From: Noviherbaspirillum suwonense
GTDB lineage: Bacteria > Pseudomonadota > Gammaproteobacteria > Burkholderiales > Burkholderiaceae_D
DNA length: 64,000 bases
Assembly (NCBI RefSeq): GCF_900182955.1
Contig: NZ_FXUL01000018.1
Location: 62,001 to 126,000 of the forward strand
Direction of reading: 5' to 3'
Every line of letters starts with the position of its first letter. The stretch's first letter is position 1. The notes under the pieces are model-generated. The model saw only the letters and a program-made list of their open reading frames with translations, did no database searches and was not told the DNA's origin. Below, in pieces: positions 26,193 to 32,794 of the stretch. Position numbers and translations under genes: made by a program.

Positions 26193-27092
26193 TCAAGTTG
26201 GCGGATTTTGTGTGCGATCTTTCGGCTGGTGAACGGCTCTAGCTGGTCGTTTAGTTTCTAAAGAATTGGACAATTTATAAGCCGCCTCCAAATCTTTATC
26301 TAGCAAAAGGAAAGTATTAAGCGACATTGAAATGGCCCGGTTGCGCGTAAACCCGCTGACTCTACCAAACACAACGGCTTTAAAATCTGTTTGACCTCCA
26401 TTTCCTAATTCTTCAACGTTATAGCCACGTGCCAGAGCTAATTCACGCACATAATCGGAAAAAGCGTAATAATTTTGCCCATACATACCTATGTGGTCAG
26501 GATCAAAGGTCTTCCTCTCTCTCGGTTTTTTAAGATTATCGAGCCAGTAAGTCCAGTAAGGATGAGCCAAAAGTTGATCGAATTTATTATCGTTTGAGAA
26601 GACGAAGAAATGTGGCTCTAAGTTATTCTCAGATTCCCCATTTATTTCTGCGTATCTCGTTATCAATCCTTTTAAAGCCCTCTGAGCCTTCGCCAGTAGC
26701 GATTCCTCCCTGAACTTTTCCTTATTTTCTATACCACCCCTAAGATTGTGTTCATAGTTGGCAATACTATTAAGCCATTTGGGACGTTCCTTAATCTTTT
26801 TTATCTCTTCTATCACAGCATTATCGACTGGGTAGTTTCTTTTTAATACGCTATATGTTCGCTCGTTGGATAAAGTCGGATACTTGTTCCTTTCAGACTT
26901 GAATTCGTTTTCAGTGTGCTTAAACTCAATCAAAAACCACTGACCACGTTGCGCTAGAATTGCATCGCTGATTTCATGATCCCCGTCTATTGGTGCTGCA
27001 AATTCGGCATTTGATAGATATTTTCTGACAAAGGCCCACTCGACTGTTTTCTCCCACGAAGCTACTTTTTCATTCGCATTTTCGTCTGCCAT
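26193..27092 (-). CDS. Orphan PD-(D/E)xK-like nuclease candidate
   Basis: The 299-residue protein is on the strand opposite its neighbours and is clearly AT-richer. Residues 14-60 hold a conserved-looking arrangement: Glu15/Glu19 in an N-terminal helix, then HEISDAIL with Asp43, and WFLIEFKHTE with Glu56 and Lys58. Asp...Glu-x-Lys after a hydrophobic strand is the core of the PD-(D/E)xK nuclease fold. The rest is charged and helical, with LEPHFFVFSNDNKF near 165 and no signal peptide or membrane segment. Location as a lone insert behind the pilus operon fits cargo such as a restriction or anti-phage gene. No methylase partner is adjacent. Confidence 0.5.
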   Translation of the reverse strand: MADENANEKVASWEKTVEWAFVRKYLSNAEFAAPIDGDHEISDAILAQRGQWFLIEFKHTENEFKSERNKYPTLSNERTYSVLKRNYPVDNAVIEEIKKIKERPKWLNSIANYEHNLRGGIENKEKFREESLLAKAQRALKGLITRYAEINGESENNLEPHFFVFSNDNKFDQLLAHPYWTYWLDNLKKPRERKTFDPDHIGMYGQNYYAFSDYVRELALARGYNVEELGNGGQTDFKAVVFGRVSGFTRNRAISMSLNTFLLLDKDLEAAYKLSNSLETKRPARAVHQPKDRTQNPPT

Positions 27093-27315
27093 CTCGATTT
27101 TCTCACCTATGTTTAATTAAGCAAAAAGCCTTTGCTGGGCTGAAGGCATACCATCCGGCGTAGCTTTCGAGTAATTAACCTTCGCTAAGTTGCATTTCCA
27201 TGTGAAGCATTACGTTGAGCAAGGTAATCGCACTGACCTGCGCCAACGCGGCAATTTCGCGTCCACAACTCACTCACTATGGAACCACATCGGGACAACC
27301 GATGTGGAAGAACAC

Positions 27316-28455
27316 ATGCAAGCAGCAATCCAAGCAGTCGAAAAAAAGGCAGTCAAGGACGTTTTTGGTCTGGACGATCCGGCGTTTGCAAAAACCCAGG
27401 TCAAGGTGTTCGGCACGACCGTTGATACCCCAGCCGTCATCGACGGCTTCAAGTTCACGATCGAGAATTTGCGCCGAATGATGGTCTGGGCCGCTGCGGC
27501 ATCTCTGCCTGATGGCTTTTTCAAGGCGAAAATGAAACGCAACCTGATGATCTTCGGACCAACAGGATGCGGCAAGACCGAGCTGGTCAAGCAGTTCGCA
27601 GCCCGAACCGGCCGTCCTCTGTTTCGCACCCAGTGCAGCGAGGACACCGATCAGGCACAACTGTTCGGCTCCTGGAAGCTTTGTCGCCCGATCGTCAAGG
27701 ACGAGCTGGTGGAAGACGCTGGGATACTGGAGAAGGGTATTCAGGGCATCGCCAAGGCGATCGAAAAGCTGGCCATCAGCATCAAACGCAATACCGGCGT
27801 CGGTCCCGAGATGACATTTGTCGACGGACCCGTGCTGCGCTGGGCTCGCACTCCCAACGCCATTCTGGTGCTTGACGAGTCGGATCAGCTGCTGCCAACG
27901 GTAGCAATGAGCCTGAACTGTGTTCTGGACGGTGATGACATCGTTGTCCCGGAAACGGGGGAGCGGGTCAAAATCGCACCAGGCGCCCTGGTCGCGGCTA
28001 CGGCCAATACCAACGGCCGCGGCTCTGCTGGCGGCAATGGCGGAAGTGCTTCGCTGTACAAAGGCACCAAGCGGCAGAACATCGCCTCGACCGATCGATT
28101 TTTCGTGATCAACGCGAGCTATCTGTCGGAAGAGGAGGAGAAAGAACTGCTGATGAACCAGGTCGGCCTGCCTGATGTCGCTGCAACTGCGATGTCCAGA
28201 CTGGCTGGCAAGGTGCGCTCCCTGTTCCTCGGCATTAATGAGGACGCAGGCGCGAATGGTGAACCGCTGGAATTTACGATCACTACCCGCAACCTGCTGA
28301 ACTGGGGGATGAGCTACAAGCTGTTCAATGTCACTGGTATGGACAGCAAGACGGCCTTCACCGAGTCGCTGAACATGACGCTGCTGGACTTCGGTTCCGC
28401 GGCTGAACGCAAGGCAGTGCAGGACCTGTGGGAAACCATCGTTACGGATGCCTGA
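27316..28455 (+). CDS. CobS-like AAA+ (MoxR-type) ATPase
   Basis: The ATG at 27316 follows GGAAG and gives 379 residues. Walker A is GPTGCGKT at 81-88; Walker B is ILVLDESDQL near residue 183; sensor-type ATANTNGRG is near 236. ATANT and the DES Walker B are typical of CobS/MoxR-group AAA+ proteins that work with VWA partners. It is followed by a one-base overlap with a small partner gene, then by a DUF3150-like gene. The CobT-like VWA partner lies 13 kb upstream. The likely role is ATP-driven remodelling of an unknown protein target; cobalt insertion is unlikely without cobalamin genes. Confidence 0.85.
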   Translation: MQAAIQAVEKKAVKDVFGLDDPAFAKTQVKVFGTTVDTPAVIDGFKFTIENLRRMMVWAAAASLPDGFFKAKMKRNLMIFGPTGCGKTELVKQFAARTGRPLFRTQCSEDTDQAQLFGSWKLCRPIVKDELVEDAGILEKGIQGIAKAIEKLAISIKRNTGVGPEMTFVDGPVLRWARTPNAILVLDESDQLLPTVAMSLNCVLDGDDIVVPETGERVKIAPGALVAATANTNGRGSAGGNGGSASLYKGTKRQNIASTDRFFVINASYLSEEEEKELLMNQVGLPDVAATAMSRLAGKVRSLFLGINEDAGANGEPLEFTITTRNLLNWGMSYKLFNVTGMDSKTAFTESLNMTLLDFGSAAERKAVQDLWETIVTDA

Positions 28456-28934
28456 TGGTCAAGCTGTACGTCAACCCCAATGCTGGAAAGGGGCCAAGTG
28501 CAGTGCCGAAGGCCTGGGGATTTGAGTCCTCGGGCCAGGCAGACACCATTTTCTGGGGTTCACTCAACAGGAAATGGACGGTCGACCAGAAAGCTGCTGG
28601 CTATGGACTGGACACAGCGCGGCAAAAGGTCAGGGAAGGCTACTTCTATATTGGGCATTTCGCCAGCAGGGAAGCAGCCTACAAATTTGCCGAAGCATGG
28701 ACTGAAGGACGGTCTGGCAAGGCATACCAGCACGATCCATCCAATGTGGAGCAGTCGGCCATCGCGGAAGGATTGCGAACACTGGGGCAGAAGGCAAGGG
28801 CGGTAACATCGCCCGTGCCGTCCGCTCCACCACCGCCGGCGCCACGCCAGCAAAAGCAGGATCTGAAGTTCTTCGAAAAGGTCACTGCACAGGGCAGCAA
28901 TGCAGCCGACCCCGGCTTCGTTCTCGATTTTTAA
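28455..28934 (+). CDS. Small partner protein coupled to the CobS-like ATPase
   Basis: The ATG at 28455 overlaps the ATPase stop by one base (TGATG). The 159-residue product has an N-terminal domain with WGSLNRKWTVDQKAAGYG and GYFYIGHFASREAAYKFAEAW at about 34-80. This is somewhat reminiscent of small WGR-like beta domains, but the resemblance is not firm. A Pro/Gln-rich linker follows (about 118-138), and a short hydrophobic/acidic C-terminus. It is likely a substrate or adaptor of the ATPase; the family is not recognised. Confidence 0.6.
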   Translation: MVKLYVNPNAGKGPSAVPKAWGFESSGQADTIFWGSLNRKWTVDQKAAGYGLDTARQKVREGYFYIGHFASREAAYKFAEAWTEGRSGKAYQHDPSNVEQSAIAEGLRTLGQKARAVTSPVPSAPPPPAPRQQKQDLKFFEKVTAQGSNAADPGFVLDF

Positions 28935-28942
28935 CTCTCAAC

Positions 28943-28985
28943 AGCCTTGATACCACCCCGGTATCAAGGCTTCTTTCTTTTTCAT
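28943..28985 (+). terminator. Rho-independent terminator
   Basis: Perfect 12-bp stem AGCCTTGATACC / GGTATCAAGGCT, loop ACCCC, then TCTTTCTTTTT. Confidence 0.9.
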
Positions 28986-29141
28986 CCAGCCATTTCACTT
29001 GGCAGTTGTCCTGCTTACAACTGCATGTATGCCATCTCCCTATGCCACGGTTTGGCTGCCAGGGTCTCTTCCAGCCGCAATTTACAATTTTCCATCCCAT
29101 CCATTCGGCTCCATTGCGGGTCACCACTTGAGGAGATTTCC

Positions 29142-29297
29142 ATGTTTGCAGTCACCCCAAGCACAGCTTCCTTCGACGATTCGCGTCTGCTGCTCTCGCT
29201 GCGTACAGACGACCTGATCGACGAATTCGACCTTGGTGCACCGTCCATTGAAGGCCTGATCGCCATCGAGCTCGAGGTCGAGGAAATTGTGATTTGA
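29142..29297 (+). CDS. Small acidic protein (51 aa)
   Basis: A strong AGGAG lies six bases before the ATG, and the gene is followed by a terminator, so it is a well-delimited monocistronic unit. The 51-residue product is strongly acidic, especially at its end (IELEVEEIVI), with no Cys and no signal peptide. Such small acidic proteins can mimic DNA (anti-restriction or H-NS antagonists), but nothing here proves that. Function unknown. Confidence 0.55.
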   Translation: MFAVTPSTASFDDSRLLLSLRTDDLIDEFDLGAPSIEGLIAIELEVEEIVI

Positions 29298-29313
29298 TGC
29301 AGTACCCACCCGA

Positions 29314-29350
29314 CCCCGGTCCGCTTCCCAGCGACCGGGGTTTTGTTTTT
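29314..29350 (+). terminator. Rho-independent terminator
   Basis: Stem CCCCGGTC / GACCGGGG followed by TTTTGTTTTT, after the small acidic gene. Confidence 0.88.
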
Positions 29351-29428
29351 CCCTGTTGCTCATCTCCCTTGTATCAGGGCCAACGCAAGCGCCTTCCTTT
29401 GAAGTTCCAACTCTTGAATGGGGAAATT

Positions 29429-30406
29429 ATGGATATCACACAAGTACTGAGCAACATGGTTTTGGTCGACATCATCATCGGCGGTTCTACCGGCGAACGT
29501 ACCCTGGAAGCGGACGACTTCATTCGTGAAGTCGGCAAGATGCTCCCGCCCGGCACGTTCTCGTGGGTGTCCAAGGCGCGCACGGATGCCAAGCGCATCA
29601 TCCTGCGTGTTGGCGCCGCCCGGCGTGTCGACAACCGCGTCCGAGGCTACTTTGTTCCTCTGGACCGCGCACAAGCGGTTTCGGATGAATTGAGGACACT
29701 GCGTGATACCTTTCAGACGCAAAAGGCAGAGTTCCTGCAGGAGCTGCCCAACATCGTCGAGGAATGGGCGGCTAACCCGCAAAACGCTGTCGAGATCAAA
29801 CCGGGACTCACCCGCGCCGATCTGATTCGCAACCATGCACCAAAGGCATCGGACCTGGACAAGCTGCTTCGCTTTGCCATGTCTGCCACGCAGATCCAGT
29901 CTTCCCAGTTCTTTGGTGAGGATGACGCGCTGCATACCGAGGTCACTGGGTTGCCGGGTCAGGCAGCGCTGGAGATCGCGGAAGATGTAAAAAAGTCGTG
30001 GAAAGGCGCAGCCGGCGGCAAAACCACTTCGCGTGTGCTGGGTCTGGTTCGCCGGATCCGCCAGAAGGCTGATTCGATGGGCATCCTGTCACCAAAGTTC
30101 GAGCACTTACGCGAAGCATGTGACCGGGTGCTAAAGCAAATGCCCCAGACTGGCGCCATCGAAGGGTTGGAGTTCATGCAGATCAGTGCGCTTCTGGAGT
30201 TCTGCTCGCGTCCAGAGAATATCCTGGCGGAGCAGTCCATGCGTTTTGATCCGCTCGATGTGGAAATGGAAGTTGAAGCACCAGCACAGCAAGCACTTGT
30301 TGAACTGGAGCCCGTAACGCCAGCGCCAGCAGCAGCGGAGAGTATCCCGTCAGTGCCAGCGCCTGAGAGCCAGCCGCTCGATCAGCATTTCGCTTTCGAG
30401 TTCTAA
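29429..30406 (+). CDS. DUF3150-like protein associated with the CobS/CobT-like pair
   Basis: GGGGA precedes the ATG at 29429. The 325-residue protein begins LSNMVLVDIIIGGSTGERTL, followed by EADDFIREVGKMLPPG and a helical body, with a Glu/Pro/Ala-rich tail from about 280. The opening strand and the TG(R)xxLxxxD motif recall DUF3150 proteins, which occur beside CobS- and CobT-like genes in plasmids and phages. I place it there with moderate confidence from memory of the family. It has its own terminators on both sides. The three proteins (CobS-like, CobT-like, DUF3150-like) probably act together. Confidence 0.55.
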   Translation: MDITQVLSNMVLVDIIIGGSTGERTLEADDFIREVGKMLPPGTFSWVSKARTDAKRIILRVGAARRVDNRVRGYFVPLDRAQAVSDELRTLRDTFQTQKAEFLQELPNIVEEWAANPQNAVEIKPGLTRADLIRNHAPKASDLDKLLRFAMSATQIQSSQFFGEDDALHTEVTGLPGQAALEIAEDVKKSWKGAAGGKTTSRVLGLVRRIRQKADSMGILSPKFEHLREACDRVLKQMPQTGAIEGLEFMQISALLEFCSRPENILAEQSMRFDPLDVEMEVEAPAQQALVELEPVTPAPAAAESIPSVPAPESQPLDQHFAFEF

Positions 30407-30417
30407 TCAGAAGCACA

Positions 30418-30452
30418 AACGCCACCGTCTTTTCGACCGGTGGCGTTTTTTT
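30418..30452. terminator. Bidirectional terminator
   Basis: Perfect stem AACGCCACCG / CGGTGGCGTT with T-run on the plus strand, between the DUF3150-like gene and the convergent regulator gene. Confidence 0.85.
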
Positions 30453-30470
30453 ATGACTCGCAGATCTTGC

Positions 30471-31163
30471 TTATGCGGCTTTATCCTTTTGGTCTTCCAT
30501 CCCCAGTTTCTTTGCCAGGGCGGGATGCTCCATCTGCAGCTTGCTCATAAAGGACCTGCCGGCCTCACGCTCGAACAGCAGGGAAATCAGAATCTTGGTG
30601 CCGACGGGAAGCTGCTCCCATTCCGCCTTCGACGGCGTCAGCGCAACCCAGTTCGGATCGGCCTGCATCGCCTGCAGCACCATGTTCAGCTCATCGTCCA
30701 GCGAGCGCTTGGCATAAAAGTCAGTCGGCTCGAAGTAATCAGCCAGGATCATCACCTGCACCGTCGGGATGCCAAGAAATTCACCCACGCGTTCGAGCTT
30801 GTCCTTGCCCACCGACTTGATCTTGCGATGGCCGTTGCACATGGAATTCCAGTAAATCGTCGTCACGCCCATCAGGTCGGCGATGTAGCGATCTGGCAGA
30901 TTGCGATCGATCAGCGTTCTTTTGATCAGCGTGATCAGGCGCTTTCCTTCAACTTTGCGCTCGCCGCTTTCCTCATCGTCCTCCGCGGGGTTCGTATCTT
31001 CCGCGGTAGTGAGCAGCGAAATTTGTGGTTCCGTGTAAGCAGCACGCGGAGGCCGGCCAACCTTGCCCGTCTTCCGGACTACCGGTTGAGCGGCCGTCTC
31101 GGGCGCTGAAGCAGTTACTTTTCTGGGCATAGTTTTATCCATTTCAAATACGGTGGCTAGCAT
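30471..31163 (-). CDS. AT-hook plus Cro/C1-type HTH regulator
   Basis: The 230-residue product starts at 31163, where CAGGAA precedes the ATG; internal Met codons at 31142 and 31130 lack a site. Residues about 30-38 (KVGRPPRAA) match an AT-hook core (GRP). A helix-turn-helix of Cro/C1 type spans about 80-150 (LPDRYIADLMGVTTIYWNSM, then GKDKLERVGEFLGIP). The C-terminal third is helical. It is divergent from the OB-fold-like/topB/traI operon, with a strong promoter in the 330-bp gap, so it is a candidate regulator of transfer genes. No effector domain is visible. Confidence 0.65.
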   Translation of the reverse strand: MLATVFEMDKTMPRKVTASAPETAAQPVVRKTGKVGRPPRAAYTEPQISLLTTAEDTNPAEDDEESGERKVEGKRLITLIKRTLIDRNLPDRYIADLMGVTTIYWNSMCNGHRKIKSVGKDKLERVGEFLGIPTVQVMILADYFEPTDFYAKRSLDDELNMVLQAMQADPNWVALTPSKAEWEQLPVGTKILISLLFEREAGRSFMSKLQMEHPALAKKLGMEDQKDKAA

Positions 31164-31359
31164 GGCCGATTCCTGGATATCGCCGATGACGATACTGGAT
31201 GAATCGAGATGCAGTCAATACAGTCAGTATTCTACCGCATGTTGTGATCAATACTACCATTCACATATGTTGCGTTGTCATCCTGCATACATTTTCCCTC
31301 GCCGTTGCCACAAATCCCGCTCTTTTGCGGCATCAATGAAGACTCATTTTTAATATCTG

Positions 31360-31389
31360 TTGGTATTACAGAGATGTGTTCGGTATAAT
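31360..31389 (+). promoter_or_regulatory. Predicted sigma-70 promoter for the topB-traI operon
   Basis: -35 TTGGTA (31360-31365), 18-bp spacer, -10 TATAAT (31384-31389), about 107 bases before the first start codon. The rest of the 31164-31495 gap is AT-rich and holds no gene that I can support. Confidence 0.6.
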
Positions 31390-31495
31390 TGTTGACGTAG
31401 GACAACATTCCGCTTTCGGTATCGCTTTGCAGTGGGCTGCTTGTCTCATCACAGGCCCCGTTTGGGGTTTCATTGACTAATATTTAGGAGTTACC

Positions 31496-32476
31496 GTGCT
31501 TCCAATGGACGCAAAGCGCAATGCCGATTCGTATTCCTACCCGAACGGCATGCTCAATTCAGGATGGATCGTCGGCGTGCTGCGCCTGCCAGGCGAGGGC
31601 AAGTGCTTCATCCAGCAGACCGCCAGCGAGAACCACATGCTGCCGGTCGAATTCGATCCCCGTCAGGCGCCGCTGCCGCGTGACCTCAAGGAGTGGGATC
31701 TGGTGATGGCCTACTGTCATTTCATCGGAGCCCGCGAGAACGACGTGCGGATCGTGCGTGCCAAGAGCATCCGCTTCGAGTCGCCCAACCTCATGCACAT
31801 GGACAAGCGCTTCGCAGAAGATGTCATGCGCAAGTGGTCGGTCAAGGTTCATGCCGCGGCCAAGGATTCCGGGGTGCCGGCTGCCATCGAAGCCGTGGCG
31901 AAAGTCGTCGGTGACGTGCCGGCGAAGGAAGAGCGCATGAACAGCGTCGACTGGCGCGTTTTGAAACTCAACAAGAATGCCACCAATACCGTCCAGTTGG
32001 CCGGCTTCGTGCAGGCGAAGTCGCTGGAGCGCAACCGCGTCAATGCCGAGGGCAAGCCGATGAACGATCGCCTGGTCGTGCTGCTGCGTCAGACGGAAGA
32101 TCCCGACAAGAGCATCCCGATCCGCTGGTACGGCCGCAATCTGGAGCCGCTGGCCAACACGCTCACGCGCGGCCTGCCGATCAAGGTCCAGGGCGAATAT
32201 CGCCTCGACGTGAAAGCCCTTGGCGCCCCCGATCCGGAGTCCGGCATCGCACCGGTGTCGAAGCTGCCTTATATCGAAGCAAAGGATTTCCCCGGCCCGG
32301 TCACCCCGGATTCCGGCCTGATCAAGATTGCGCCGTTCTGGGTTGCCGAAATGCTGGAAATGGGCACTCGCAAAGCGCCACGCCGAGAGGCGCCTGCACA
32401 AGTCGCTACTCCTGCGGGCATCGATTCGGCAGCGATCCTCGCAGACGCACTGAACGATATCAATCCGAAGGGCTAG
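31496..32476 (+). CDS. Hypothetical protein, possible OB-fold single-strand DNA-binding protein
   Basis: AGGAG (31486-31490) favours the GTG at 31496; an ATG three codons later is an alternative. The 326-residue product has two similar-looking beta-rich parts. Around 165-255, VQLAGFVQAKSLERNRVNAEG, then DRLVVLLRQTEDPDKSIPIRWYG and GLPIKVQGEYRLD follow the strand pattern of OB-folds such as SSB and PriB. The N-terminal part (GWIVGVLRLPGEGKCFIQQ) is similar in style. Being first in the topB-traI operon fits a DNA-processing role. Family assignment is inference from pattern only. Confidence 0.55.
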   Translation: MLPMDAKRNADSYSYPNGMLNSGWIVGVLRLPGEGKCFIQQTASENHMLPVEFDPRQAPLPRDLKEWDLVMAYCHFIGARENDVRIVRAKSIRFESPNLMHMDKRFAEDVMRKWSVKVHAAAKDSGVPAAIEAVAKVVGDVPAKEERMNSVDWRVLKLNKNATNTVQLAGFVQAKSLERNRVNAEGKPMNDRLVVLLRQTEDPDKSIPIRWYGRNLEPLANTLTRGLPIKVQGEYRLDVKALGAPDPESGIAPVSKLPYIEAKDFPGPVTPDSGLIKIAPFWVAEMLEMGTRKAPRREAPAQVATPAGIDSAAILADALNDINPKG

Positions 32477-32480
32477 AGCG

Positions 32481-32711
32481 ATGGCAGACGTTTGCGACGA
32501 TTCCGACGCTATTAACGAGGCCTTCGTTGAGCGCGGCGTAAAAGCGGCCCAGGCAAGCCTCACGTTCCGGCATCTGACGCCGACCGGTGTCTGCCACAAC
32601 AGCCGTTGTGAAGCAGATGTCGAGATCGGCAAGCTTTTCTGCGACAACCAGTGTGCCGACGAACACGGCCGCTTCGAAAGGCTCCGTTCGAATTCCGGCA
32701 CCCGGCATTAG
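32481..32711 (+). CDS. Small zinc-ribbon-like protein
   Basis: The 76-residue protein starts 4 bp after the preceding stop. It carries GVCHNSRC (about 36-43) and FCDNQC (about 53-58), a Cx4C...Cx3C pattern that can bind one zinc ion and resembles small treble-clef or DksA/TraR-like fingers. The N-terminus (DDSDAINEAFVERGVKAAQA) is helical and acidic, as in TraR-type proteins that enter the RNA polymerase secondary channel. Whether it acts that way is unknown. Confidence 0.65.
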   Translation: MADVCDDSDAINEAFVERGVKAAQASLTFRHLTPTGVCHNSRCEADVEIGKLFCDNQCADEHGRFERLRSNSGTRH

Positions 32712-32732
32712 GGATTGCGGGACAGCTGCGAT

Positions 32733-32769
32733 CAAGCCAAGACCATGGGAATGGCTTGGCTTGTTTTTT
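32733..32769 (+). terminator. Terminator or attenuator before topB
   Basis: Stem CAAGCCAAG / CTTGGCTTG followed by six T, 26 bases ahead of the topoisomerase start. Confidence 0.8.
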
Positions 32770-32794
32770 ATCTGAATGAAGAGGTGTTCGGTAC

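Noticed and set aside
23566-27100. Shufflon (invertible PilV C-termini)
   Set aside because: No repeated inverted recombination sites, partial PilV ends or shufflon recombinase were seen after the adhesin gene.
12575-28455. Genuine cobaltochelatase (CobST)
   Set aside because: No CobN or other cobalamin genes are present, and the two genes are separated by a pilus operon within a conjugative backbone.
31559-32701. 380-codon minus-strand open frame
   Set aside because: It is antisense to the OB-fold-like and zinc-ribbon genes, which have ribosome sites and better sequence character; the antisense product is compositionally odd.
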